Shown piece after piece: positions 32,374-42,000 of a DNA stretch of 64,000 nt. Location: NCBI RefSeq assembly GCF_016860545.1, contig NZ_BNEB01000005.1, forward strand, positions 372,001 through 436,000. Direction: 5' to 3'. Under the pieces are notes generated by a model. That model did no database searches. It saw only the letters and a program-made list of their open reading frames with translations, and was not told where the DNA came from. The position numbers and the translations under genes are program-made. Position 1 is the first letter of the stretch. Each line of letters opens with the position of its first letter. The DNA comes from Streptomyces asoensis. Lineage in GTDB: Bacteria > Actinomycetota > Actinomycetes > Streptomycetales > Streptomycetaceae.

Positions 32374-34425
32374 ATGGATACGACCTTGCACAAGACACCT
32401 GAACCACCGATCGACAGCCGGCGCCGTCTGCGCCCCCACGGGATCGCCTTCGGCGGCGACTACAACCCCGAGCAGTGGCCCGAGGAGGTGTGGGCCGAGG
32501 ACGTCGCGCTGATGAAGGAGGCGGGCGTCTCCATGGTGACGGCCGGCATCTTCTCCTGGGCCAAGGTGGAACCACGGCCCGGCGAGTACGACTTCGCCTG
32601 GTTCGACCGCGTCATGGACAACCTCGCCGGCGTGGGTGTCGCCGTGTGCCTGGCCACCATGACGGCGTCCCCGCCACCGTGGCTGTCCCGGCTGCACCCC
32701 GAGATCCTCCCCGAGACCGCCGACGGCCGCCGGATGTGGCCCGGTGGACGCCAGCACTACTGTCCCTCCAGCGCCGTGTACCGGCGGTACGCCGCACGCC
32801 TGGTCGAGCGCCTGGCCACCCGTTACGCCGATCACCCGGCCCTGGAGATGTGGCACATCGGCAACGAGTACGGCTGCCACACCCCGCAGTGCTGGTGCGA
32901 CGAGTCGGCCGCCGACTTCCGCCGCTGGCTGTCCGACCGGTACGGGGACGTCGAGGCACTGAACGACGCGTGGTCCACGGCCTTCTGGGCACAGCACTAC
33001 GACAGCTTCGACGAGGTCCTGCCGCCCCGGCTCGCCCCGACCTTCCCGAACCCGGCGCAGCAGCTGGACTTCGCCCGCTTCTCCGACGACGCGCTGCTGC
33101 GGTGCTACCTGACGGAGAAGGAGGTGCTGCGCCGGATCACCCCCGACGTTCCGGTGACGACCAACTTCATCGGCGTGCACAAGCCCGTAGACGCCTTCCG
33201 GTGGGCCGCCGAGGAGGACGTCGTCTCGGTCGACGTCTACCAGGACCCGCACGACGAGGACACGCAGGCGGCGGCCGGGTTCATCTTCGACGTCAGCCGG
33301 TCCGCCCGCTCCGGTCAGCCGTGGATGCTGATGGAGCAGGCCCCCAGCGCGGTGAACTGGCGTGAGCGCAACGGCCCCAAGCAGCCGGGGCGGATGCGGC
33401 TGTGGAGCTGGCAGGCGGTCGCCCAGGGCGCGGACGCGGTGCTGTACTTCCAGTGGCGCCAGTCCCGGGGCGGCGCCGAGAAGTACCACTCGGCGATGGT
33501 CCCGCACGGCGGCACCGACACCCGCATCTTCCGTGAAGTGAGCGAGCTGGGGCGCGAGTTGGCCTCCGTGCCGCAGATAGCCGGCAGCCGTTCGACGGCA
33601 GAGGTCGCTCTCGTGCTGGACTGGAACAGCTGGTGGGCGCTGGAGCTCGACTCGCACCCGTCCACGGCGCTGAACCAGATGGACCTCGTACTCGCCCACT
33701 ACCGGCCGCTGTTGGACGCGGGCATCCCCTGCGACGTGGTGCCCCCCGACCGCGATCTGTCCGGCTACCGCATGGTCGTCGTGCCCAACCTCTACCTGCT
33801 CAAGGAGCGGGACGCCGAACGCCTCACCGGGTTCGTGCGCGGTGGCGGCCGGCTGCTGGTGTCGTTCTTCTCGGGCATCGTCGACGGCTGCGACCGGGTG
33901 CACCTGGGCGGATATCCGGCACCGCTGCGCGAGGTGCTGGGCCTGCGCGTCGAGGAGTTCTGGCCGCTGGCGGAGGCGGAGACCGTCGAGGTCCGCCACC
34001 TCGACGGGTCGGTCGGCCGCGCCGACCTGTGGTCGGAGGCCGTCGTGCCCGAAGGCGCCGCGGTGGTGGCCGAGTTCGGCGCCGGGCCGCTGGCCGGGCA
34101 GCCGGCCGTGACCCGGCACTCCTTCGGCGAGGGGCACGCGTGGTACGTCGCGACGCGTCTCGCGCCGCAGGCCATGCGGGCGCTGATCGACGACGTCTGC
34201 CGCACGGCGGACGTCGGCCCCGTCCTTCCCGGGCTTCCGGAACACGTCCAGGCGACGGTGCGCGAGGGCGACGGCGGACGGTTCGTCTTCCTGCTGAACC
34301 ACGGCCGGGACGAGGTGGAGGTCGGCCTCCCCGGGCCGATGACCGACCTCCTGGCCCGGGGCGGCGCTCCCGCCGACCGCGTCACCCTGCCGGGAGCCGG
34401 AGTGGCCGTCCTGACGGAGGCGTGA
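32374..34425 (+). CDS. GH42 beta-galactosidase, cytoplasmic
   Basis: A 683-residue GH42 enzyme: FGGDYNPEQWPEEVW start, acid/base Glu165 in MWHIGNEYGCH, zinc-type cysteines in CHTPQCWC and nucleophile Glu321 in LMEQAPSAVNW. A middle trimerisation domain and C-terminal beta domain follow. No signal peptide. It is 22 bp after the permease, so imported beta-galactosides are probably cleaved inside the cell and the galactose fed to the divergent operon. No strong ribosome-binding site precedes the ATG. Confidence 0.93.
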   Translation: MDTTLHKTPEPPIDSRRRLRPHGIAFGGDYNPEQWPEEVWAEDVALMKEAGVSMVTAGIFSWAKVEPRPGEYDFAWFDRVMDNLAGVGVAVCLATMTASPPPWLSRLHPEILPETADGRRMWPGGRQHYCPSSAVYRRYAARLVERLATRYADHPALEMWHIGNEYGCHTPQCWCDESAADFRRWLSDRYGDVEALNDAWSTAFWAQHYDSFDEVLPPRLAPTFPNPAQQLDFARFSDDALLRCYLTEKEVLRRITPDVPVTTNFIGVHKPVDAFRWAAEEDVVSVDVYQDPHDEDTQAAAGFIFDVSRSARSGQPWMLMEQAPSAVNWRERNGPKQPGRMRLWSWQAVAQGADAVLYFQWRQSRGGAEKYHSAMVPHGGTDTRIFREVSELGRELASVPQIAGSRSTAEVALVLDWNSWWALELDSHPSTALNQMDLVLAHYRPLLDAGIPCDVVPPDRDLSGYRMVVVPNLYLLKERDAERLTGFVRGGGRLLVSFFSGIVDGCDRVHLGGYPAPLREVLGLRVEEFWPLAEAETVEVRHLDGSVGRADLWSEAVVPEGAAVVAEFGAGPLAGQPAVTRHSFGEGHAWYVATRLAPQAMRALIDDVCRTADVGPVLPGLPEHVQATVREGDGGRFVFLLNHGRDEVEVGLPGPMTDLLARGGAPADRVTLPGAGVAVLTEA

Positions 34426-34444
34426 CCGACCGGACAGGAGCCGT

Positions 34445-34487
34445 ACGGCAGCGGGGGGAGGGGGGTGCGCCCTCCCCCCGCTGCCGT
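34445..34487. terminator. Very strong bidirectional terminator
   Basis: A perfect 18-bp stem, ACGGCAGCGGGGGGAGGG (34445-34462) and CCCTCCCCCCGCTGCCGT (34470-34487), with a 7-nt loop. It lies between the convergent GH42 and GH2 stop codons. Confidence 0.85.
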
Positions 34488-34498
34488 GCCCCGACAGG

Positions 34499-36544
34499 TC
34501 AGCCCCTGGGGTTGACCGCCGCGCGGAACGCGTCGTGGACGAGCTTGGGCCGCTCCTCGTCGAAGGTGAGCAGGCCCATGACGGAAATGCCGTTGTACGA
34601 CTGGTTGTACCCGGCCCGCTCCTTGTAGTCCTTGAGCACCCAGTAGGTGAACCCGGCGACGAACGCGCTGCGCGCGCTCACCTGCGCCCAGTGGGCGGTG
34701 AAGCTCGCCGCCTGCCATTCCTCGGTGCCCTGCGTGGTGCCGGGACCGTGGGTGCCGGCGATGGCCCAGGTGCCGTTCTCGGTGATCAGGATCGGCTTGT
34801 CGGGGTACTTCGCGTGCACCGCGTCCAGCGTGGGGCCGAGGTCGGCGTCCTTGCCGTAGAAGTAGCCGAAGTACTCGTTGAACCCGATCACGTCGGCGAG
34901 GTCGAAGGCGGGGTCGTTGCTGGTGTTGGACGCCCAGGTGACCGGGCGGGCGGTGAGGTCGACCGACTTCACGGCCGCCTTGAGGTCGGCGAGCCAGGAC
35001 CGGTAGACCGGGGCGCCGTCGGGATCGATCTCCGACTCGTTCTGAAGGCCCCAGAGGATGACCGAGGGATGGTTGTGCTGGTTCCACGCCATGGTCAGGG
35101 CAAGGGCGCGGGCGAGACCGTAGCGCTCGGTCTGGAGCTTCTCCTGGGCGGTGTTGAGCCACATGGTGTCGATGTCGTCCATCACCAGCACGCCGTGCGC
35201 GTCGGCCCAGTCGTAGACGTACGGATGGCGGTTGTAGACGCAGTTGCGGACGAAGTTGGCGCCCACGGCCGTGACATGGCCCAGTTCCCGGTCGTACTCG
35301 GCCTGAGTCATCGCCCTGCCGTGTGCGGCCGTCTCCTCGTGCCAGTTGAGTCCCTTGAGGAAGAGCGGCTCGCCGTCCAGCCGCAACTGTGCGTCGGCGA
35401 CGGTGAGTTCGCGGACCCCGTACGTGGTGGACAGCGTGTCCACCCGGTGCCCCGCCGACCGGCCGGCGGTGAGCGTGGCCCGGGCGGTGAGGGTGTGCGG
35501 CGAGGCGGGGCTCCAGCGCGGGGCCGCGGGGACGGGGACCGTGACACGCACCACGCCCGCCGACCGGGCCGCGATCCTGGCCGCGACCGCGGTGGGCCTG
35601 CCGCCGCTCCCCCGGCCGGGATCCAGGGTGAGCCGGCCGTCGAAGTCGGCGTCACCGTGGTTCTCGACGACCGCACGGGCCTCCAGCCGCCCGTCCGCGG
35701 CGCTCACCAGCAGCTTGGTCACGGTGACCTGCGGGACCGCCTCGATCCAGGCCGACCGGGTCAGACCCGCGTAGGGCCAGTGGTCGACGGGCCTGTACGG
35801 GAGTTCGTGGTCGTCGGTCACCGGCTGCGCGTCCGGGGCCGTGTAGTCGGTGTAGCTCGCCCGGCGGAAGACGCGCACCGCGATCGTCCGGCGGCCTCCC
35901 GCCCGCAGCGCTCCCGTCACGGGCAGCGCGAAGGGCGAGTTGGCGCCCTCGTGCTTGCCCACGTGCCTGCCGTCGACCCAGACCTCGGCGCTGTACCCGG
36001 CGGCCAGGAAGGCGATGCGCAGGTGCCGGGCGCGCCAGGAGGCGGGCACGTCGACCGTGGTGCGGTACCAGGCGTAGCCGTCCTCGAACGCCGTGCCCTC
36101 GCCGAAGGGAGCGGTCTGCGAGCCGAAGCCCGGGGTGTCGAGCAGGTCCCAGGCCGACGGGACGTCGATGCGGCCCCATGCCCCGTCGTCGTGGTGCGGG
36201 GACTGCCAGCCCTGCGCGAGCCCCTGGTCGGCCGGGTCGAAGCGGAAGCGCCACCGCTTGTCCAGGGAGAGGTACTCCCGGGTGGGCTCGCGGTGGCGCC
36301 AGCCGTCGAAGGCGGGGAGCACCGCGCCGTACTGGAAGACGACGGAGGTGCCCCCCACCTCGCGCACATGGGTGCCGGAGGGTTCGGTGGCCGGGTGGGT
36401 GTCGAGCACCGGGCCGTTCGCCGCGGCGGCGGTCGCGCCCTTCGCCGCTCGGGCCGTCGCCGGCCAGGCCGGCAGGGCGACGAACGCGGCGGCGCCGAAC
36501 GCCGTGACGACGGCGCGACGGGACGGGTGGGTGGAATCGGTCAT
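34499..36544 (-). CDS. Tat-exported GH2 glycosidase (beta-galactosidase/glucuronidase type)
   Basis: A 681-residue exported GH2 enzyme. The Tat signal has SRRAVVTAFGAAAFVALP. The sugar-binding jelly roll covers about residues 90-275, an immunoglobulin-like domain 275-385 and the TIM barrel 385-681. Acid/base Glu504 is in ILWGLQNESEID and nucleophile Glu590 in PILITENGTWA. It probably works outside the cell, releasing sugars for the importer. The ATG at 36544 has GAGGAG at 11 nt. Exact substrate is uncertain; GH2 also covers glucuronidases and mannosidases. Confidence 0.88.
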   Translation of the reverse strand: MTDSTHPSRRAVVTAFGAAAFVALPAWPATARAAKGATAAAANGPVLDTHPATEPSGTHVREVGGTSVVFQYGAVLPAFDGWRHREPTREYLSLDKRWRFRFDPADQGLAQGWQSPHHDDGAWGRIDVPSAWDLLDTPGFGSQTAPFGEGTAFEDGYAWYRTTVDVPASWRARHLRIAFLAAGYSAEVWVDGRHVGKHEGANSPFALPVTGALRAGGRRTIAVRVFRRASYTDYTAPDAQPVTDDHELPYRPVDHWPYAGLTRSAWIEAVPQVTVTKLLVSAADGRLEARAVVENHGDADFDGRLTLDPGRGSGGRPTAVAARIAARSAGVVRVTVPVPAAPRWSPASPHTLTARATLTAGRSAGHRVDTLSTTYGVRELTVADAQLRLDGEPLFLKGLNWHEETAAHGRAMTQAEYDRELGHVTAVGANFVRNCVYNRHPYVYDWADAHGVLVMDDIDTMWLNTAQEKLQTERYGLARALALTMAWNQHNHPSVILWGLQNESEIDPDGAPVYRSWLADLKAAVKSVDLTARPVTWASNTSNDPAFDLADVIGFNEYFGYFYGKDADLGPTLDAVHAKYPDKPILITENGTWAIAGTHGPGTTQGTEEWQAASFTAHWAQVSARSAFVAGFTYWVLKDYKERAGYNQSYNGISVMGLLTFDEERPKLVHDAFRAAVNPRG

Positions 36545-36611
36545 GTCGGGCGGCTCCTCGGGACACGTGCGATCTCGTTCGCCCCACAGCCTGGACAACC
36601 GGGTCACCCTC

Positions 36612-36638
36612 GTCAAGGATTATTCATAAATAATGAAT
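36612..36638. promoter_or_regulatory. AT-rich GntR operator between GH2 and the cellulase-like gene
   Basis: ATTCAT-AAATA-ATGAAT (36622-36638) is a perfect inverted repeat preceded by CGTCAAG (36611-36617). It matches the site at 29004-29031 on the opposite strand. It covers a spurious ATG at 36633. Confidence 0.65.
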
Positions 36639-36716
36639 TCAGTGAGCGTGACGCCGCCGCACCGCCGACGACCCCCGCGCACGGCCTTCTCCGCACGACG
36701 AACGACGGGTGACCCC

Positions 36717-38042
36717 ATGACCGCACAGCCCGCACAGCAGCAAGCCGGCGCTTCGCACGAGAGCACGGGCCGACTGGCCATCACCCTGTGGGACTTCAGC
36801 TGGTACACCCAGGCAGGACCCGGTGAGCCGTTCGCCGACCTCGACCGGGCCTTCGCCGAGGCGGTGGACCGCGGCTTCAACACCGTGCGCGTCTGCGCCA
36901 TGCCCTTTCTGCTGTTCTCCGGCCGTGTCCGGGACGCCGACTCCATACGGGTCCGCGGCCTGGGCGAGGAGTTCGGGCAGCGCACCCGCTGGTACGACGT
37001 GCGCGGCGGCTATGCGCTGGACGGCCGACGGCGCCTCGTCGAGCTGTTCGAGGCGGCCGCCCGCCACGACTGCAAGGTGATCGTGTCGTCCTGGGAGTAC
37101 CAGCAGTCCCCCAGCTTCGCCGACACCGACGCCTGGCACCGGGCCCTGGCCGAGGTGCCCGGCCCCGACCGCGCCGAGGCCGTGGCCGAAGCCCTCGCCG
37201 GCCTGCTGGACTTCCTCGCCGAGCGCGGACTGTCCGACCGCGTCGCCTACGCCGAGGTGCACAACGAGGTCGACAACTGCTCCCTGGTGCCGTCCGACGG
37301 CACCACCGCCCACTACGCCCGGCTGCGCGGCCCCCTGGAACGCGCCGTGAAGCTGCTGCGGTCCCGTCATCCCGACGTCCTCGTCACCTACTCCCTGGGC
37401 GAGCCCTGGCCCGCCGAGCTCGACGACCTGCCCGAACTCGCGCAGATCGCGCACTTCCACTTCTACGTCTACGGCGTGCTCGGCGCGCTGTACGAGGCGG
37501 TGGGGCTCGGACACGGCACCGAGACGGCGCCCGAGACCGCCGCCTGGCCCACCCCCGAACTGGCCGCCATGCTGCGCGCCGACGCGCCCGCCTTCGCCGA
37601 CCACCAGCCGGACGAGCCCTGGCGGCTGGCCGCCACGGGGATACCGCGCGAACTGTTCTACGCGCACGACTGGGTGGACCCCGACCGCTGGGACCTGTGG
37701 CTCTACGAGAACTACGCGGCGCATCGCGAGGCCATGCGGGAGACGCTGGCCGGATGGGTCGACGCCGTCGCCGGGTTCGCCCGTGCACGCGGTGTCCCCG
37801 CCGTCCTCGGCGAGGGCGTCGTGGGGTACACCCCGCTGCTGACGCGCTTCGAGGAGGACGCCGTCGGCAAGGACATCGCCGAGTTCGTCGTCGACCGCTG
37901 TCTCGCCGCGGGGTTCCTCGGAGTCGTCCTGACGTCGAACGCGGCCCCGCACCACCCCATGTGGCACACCGACCGCGAGTGGATGAGGCGCGTCAACGCC
38001 CGTGTCACCGCGGGCTCCCCGTCCCGCCCCGCGGCCGGCTGA
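36717..38042 (+). CDS. Cellulase-like glycosidase of unknown specificity, cytoplasmic
   Basis: A 441-residue TIM-barrel protein of the cellulase-like/GH5-related group: LAITLWDFSWYTQAG, GFNTVRVCAMPFLLF, VIVSSWEYQQSP, a candidate acid/base Glu in AYAEVHNEVDN, HFHFYVYG, and a candidate nucleophile in VPAVLGEGVVGY. No signal peptide, so it acts in the cytoplasm, presumably on an imported oligosaccharide. The ATG at 36717 is preferred to the one at 36633, which lies inside the operator. Substrate unknown; the shared operator ties it to galactoside use. Confidence 0.75.
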   Translation: MTAQPAQQQAGASHESTGRLAITLWDFSWYTQAGPGEPFADLDRAFAEAVDRGFNTVRVCAMPFLLFSGRVRDADSIRVRGLGEEFGQRTRWYDVRGGYALDGRRRLVELFEAAARHDCKVIVSSWEYQQSPSFADTDAWHRALAEVPGPDRAEAVAEALAGLLDFLAERGLSDRVAYAEVHNEVDNCSLVPSDGTTAHYARLRGPLERAVKLLRSRHPDVLVTYSLGEPWPAELDDLPELAQIAHFHFYVYGVLGALYEAVGLGHGTETAPETAAWPTPELAAMLRADAPAFADHQPDEPWRLAATGIPRELFYAHDWVDPDRWDLWLYENYAAHREAMRETLAGWVDAVAGFARARGVPAVLGEGVVGYTPLLTRFEEDAVGKDIAEFVVDRCLAAGFLGVVLTSNAAPHHPMWHTDREWMRRVNARVTAGSPSRPAAG

Positions 38043-38061
38043 GCACCGGCCAAGGCCGCCG

Positions 38062-38775
38062 TCAGTCGAGCGTGACGCCCGTGTGGCTCTCCAGGGCGCG
38101 GATCAGCCGGTCCTGGAAGGCCTCGTCCCGCGCGGCGGCGGCCGGTGTCCGCGGCTGCCGGTGGTACCAGTAGCCGCCGGTCGGCGGGATCACGCCGGGA
38201 TCGGTGGCGAGCCACACCTGCGTCAGGTGCCCGGCGGTCAGGTCGTCGGGGGCGCCCGGGCCGCCCATGCGCGTGGGGACCCACCCGGGGTCGACGGCAT
38301 GGCTGGCGGTCCCCTCCCACCGGGACGCGAAGGCGAGCGCGAGGGCGGTGAGCCACAGCTTGCTGTCGCTGTAGGACGCGGTGCCGTCGGCCAGCCCGCG
38401 CAGGTCGGTCGAGCCGGAGAGGTGCATGGAACTGCTCAGGTGGACGATCCGGGCCGGCTTCTCCATCAGGGCCGTCAGCAGGTAGGGCGCGACCGTGTTG
38501 ACGGTGGCCGTGTCGGAGGAGTGCAGGACACCGGCGTTGTGGATGACCGCGTCGAAGCGGCCGAACCCGGCGGCCTGACGGGCGACGCCGTGGATCTCGT
38601 CGAGGTCGGCGAGGTCCCCCGTCACGACGCCCTTCCAGCGGGCGGTGTCCCCCGCGCCGGTGAGGCGGTCCGGGTCACGGGCGTGGACCACGACGTCGTG
38701 CCCGTCGCCGGCCAGCGCGTCCGCCGTGTGGCGTCCGAGCCCGCCGGCCGCCCCCGTCACCAGGATCAGTGCCAT
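38062..38775 (-). CDS. SDR-family oxidoreductase
   Basis: A 237-residue SDR with ALILVTGAAGGLGRHTADALAGDGHDVVVHAR, HNAGVL, VHLSSSMH and the catalytic Tyr-x3-Lys in ASYSDSKLWL. The ATG is at 38775. It converges on the cellulase-like gene with only 19 bp between stops. An HxlR-type palindrome lies 36 bp upstream of the start. Substrate unknown. Confidence 0.85.
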   Translation of the reverse strand: MALILVTGAAGGLGRHTADALAGDGHDVVVHARDPDRLTGAGDTARWKGVVTGDLADLDEIHGVARQAAGFGRFDAVIHNAGVLHSSDTATVNTVAPYLLTALMEKPARIVHLSSSMHLSGSTDLRGLADGTASYSDSKLWLTALALAFASRWEGTASHAVDPGWVPTRMGGPGAPDDLTAGHLTQVWLATDPGVIPPTGGYWYHRQPRTPAAAARDEAFQDRLIRALESHTGVTLD

Positions 38776-38810
38776 GCCACGACCGTACGCCCCGCGCGCG
38801 GGGAGAGCGA

Positions 38811-38825
38811 TGTACTGCCGGTACA
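38811..38825. promoter_or_regulatory. GTAC-N5-GTAC operator upstream of the SDR gene
   Basis: TGTACTGCCGGTACA, a 5-bp inverted repeat with 5-nt spacer. GTAC-N5-GTAC is the layout of sites bound by HxlR-family regulators. No HxlR gene is adjacent; the rest of the 242-bp gap to the fucosidase stop holds no recognisable gene. Confidence 0.45.
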
Positions 38826-39017
38826 CCTCTCACCGGGCACGACGGCGGCCACCGGCCCGGAACGCCCGCCCGGCCCGGTCCGCCCGCCGGGCCCGCCGCG
38901 GTTCCAGGGCGCTGAAACACTGCGCAAGGCATACGGAGACCGCGGATCGCGGGTCGGCGGGCGGCTCGCGCTGCGACCGGCGCCGGCGGTCCGGGCCCGG
39001 CGGTGGCGGACCCGCCG

Positions 39018-42000
39018 TCAGGGCTTGCCGGGCCTCACCTTCCGCTCGACGCCGTCGACCCGGACGGTGACCTCCTTCCGGGTGCGGGCCCGGTCGGCCA
39101 CGACACGGAAGGACGTCACCTTTCCGTGCCGCCACTCGCAGCTGACCTCGTAGCCCCCGCGGGCGCGCAGGCCCGTGAAGGAGCCCTTCGCCTTCCAGCC
39201 GTCCGGCAGGGCGGGCAGCAGGTGGATCACCCCGTCGTGGCTCTGGAGGAGCATCTCCGCCACGGCGCCCGAGATGCCGAAGTTGCCGTCCATCTGGAAG
39301 GGCGGGTGGTTGCAGAACAGGTTGGGGAGCGTGTTGTAGGTCAGCAGCCCGCGCAGCATGATCTCGGCGCGCCGGCCGTCGCCGAGCCGGGCGAAGAGGG
39401 CCGCGCGCCAGGGCCAGGTCCACGAGCGGCGGCTGTCGCCGGACACCGTCGCGGCCGTGAACGGCACCCCCTCCTTCTCCCCGCAGCGCGCCTTGAGCGA
39501 GACGAGGGCGGCGGCGGCGAGACCGGAGTGCCGCGGGGTGATCTGGCGGCCCGGGTAGACGGCGAACAGGTGCGAGGTGTGGCGGTGGATGTCGGCGGGG
39601 TCGTCGAGGTCCTCCTGCCACTCCTGGAGCTGGCCCCACCGGCCGATCCGGTTGGGGGCGAGCCGCGCCTGGAGGTCCGCGATCCTGGCCCGGTGGACGG
39701 GATCCGTGTCGAGCACGGCCTCGCAGTCGAGGTAGTTCTGGAACAGGTCCCAGATGATCTGCTGGTCGTACATCACGCCGTCCTCGCGCGGCCCGTGCTC
39801 GGGCGACCACCCGTTCGGCGCGACGAGGAGTCCGTCCGCGCGCTCCTCGAGGTGGTCCTCCCAGAACGCGCAGATCTCCTTGATCATCGGATGGGCGACG
39901 GTGCGGAGGTAGGTCAGGTCCTGGGTGAACGCCCAGTGTTCGTAGAGGTGTTGCGCGTACCAGGCGCTCGCGACGGTGTTCCACTCCCACGCGTTGCCGC
40001 CGAAGGCGCTCTGGCTGGTGCGGGCGGTCCACCCGCGCGTGTCCTCGCCGAAGGCGTTGCGCGTCGCCACGCGGCTGGGCACCGCGACCTGCTCGACGAA
40101 GCCGACGAGCGCCTCGTGGCACTCCGGCAGGTTCGTCGTCTCGGCTCCCCAGTAGTTCATCTGGATGTTGATGTTGGTGTGGTAGTCGGAGGCCCAGGCC
40201 GGCTGGTTGCTGTCGTTCCACAGGCCCTGGAGGTTGGCGGGCAGTCCGCCCGGGCGGGAGGAACCGATCAGCAGGTACCGGCCGTAGTCGAACATGGCCT
40301 GTTCGAGTGCCGGGTCCGCCCCGCCCGCCGCGTAGCGGGCCAGCCGCGCGTCGGTGGGCAGCGCGACGACGGCGGGCTCGGAGTCTCCCCAGTCGACCGC
40401 GACGCGGCGCATGAGGGCGCGGGTGTCGGCGGTGTGCCGGGCGCGCAGACCGGCGTAGGACGGAGCGGCCGCCTTGCCGAGCGTCCTGTCGACGACCGGC
40501 CCCGGATCGGCGCCCCGCCATCCGGCGGCCGCGTCGAGCTTGTAGTCGGTGCGGGCGTCCAGGAGGAGGGTCAGGGTCGTGCATCCGCGGAACCTGAGCA
40601 CCGGCCCGTCGGCGCTGAAGTCGCCGTCGGTGTGCACGGCCCGGACGCCGCACGCGTGCTTGAGGCCGTTGCCCATGACGCCGCTGAAGCCGATCCGCCG
40701 GGCGCCGGCGTCGGCGGTCGTCGGGGCCCCTTCCTGGCCGGAGGTCAGCGAGATCGCCCCGGAGAGTCCCTCGTCGCTCTCCGTCTCGTACCGCAGGACC
40801 AGGACGTCCGCGGACCGGACGGCGAAGGCCTCGCGCAGGATCCGCTGTCCCGGCGCGCCGAAGCGGGTGGCGTGGACGCCCTCGGAGAAGTCGAGGGACC
40901 GCCGGTAGTCGACGACCGTGCGCCGGGTGCGGGTGTCGAAGTTCTCGGCCTCCAGCCTGATCTCCGCGATCTGCAAGCCACCGGAGGACCTGCCGGGGTT
41001 CAGGGTCAGCCGGTAGGAGCGGTAGGGCGTCCTGCCGGTCAGGGCGAAGGTGCGACTCTCCCCGCGGCCGGCGAAGGGCGCGCCGGGGTTCTGTGTGTCG
41101 AGGGTGACCCAGGTGTTCCCGTCCCGCGACGCCTGGAGCGTCCACTGCCGGGGGTCGTCGCGCGGCCGGTCCAGGGCCGAGGTCAGGGTGTACGAGCCCA
41201 GGGCGACCGGCGCGGGCAGGTCGGCCTGCCAGACGACCGCGGGCGCGGAGCCGTCGACCCGCCAGACGGTGGCCGGGTCGCGGTCCACGGAGGCGGCGAT
41301 GCCCCCGGCACGGCCGGCGGACCCGGACCGGGGCCCGGAGCCCGCGGAGTGCCCGCTCGGCGAGGAGAGGCAGATCGTGCCGGGCGTGCCCAGGTCGACG
41401 CCGACCAGTGCGATCTCGCTCACCTGGAAGTGGCTGACCCCCGCCTTGGGGACGAAGTCGAACCGGTAGAACCGGTACGCGGTGCCGCTACCGGTGCCGG
41501 AGCAGGTGAACTCCTTGGTCTGGAAGCGGTTTTCGAAGGGGGTGTCCGTCCGGCGGCTGTCCAGGACGGTCCAGCCGGTGCCGTCGGGGGAACCGGAGAA
41601 CGTCCACTGCTGCGGGTCGCGCTGCGGCACGTCGTCGGCGCTCGTGAGCCGGTACGAGGTGACGGCGGCGGGCTCGGGGAGTTCGACCTGCCACCGCACG
41701 TTCGCGCCGGGCCCCTCGATGCACCACTTGGTGTCCGGGTCACCGTCGTGGGTCTTGTCGACGCCCTCCGACGGGGAGGAGCTGTACGGTCCCCCCGGCG
41801 CGGTGACCGTGGCCCTGGGGCGGGAGGCGAAGGTGACGACGAGGTCGCCGAAGTTCAGGTACGAGCCGAAGCCGGTCATGCCGGTGTCGTAGTCGCTGTC
41901 GGGTCTGCCGGCGAGCGCGTTGTCGTAGTCGTTGACTCCGCCCCACAGACTCTGTTCGTTGAACTGGATCCGGTCGGCGTCGGGATCGGCGAAGAGCATG

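Noticed and set aside
36633..36716. ATG at 36633 as start of the cellulase-like protein
   Set aside because: It sits inside the operator palindrome, has no ribosome-binding site and adds an unconserved Arg-rich leader; ATG 36717 is preferred.
38830..39017. Possible small gene before the fucosidase stop
   Set aside because: The open frame is part of an antisense shadow of GH95 and has no start with a ribosome-binding site.
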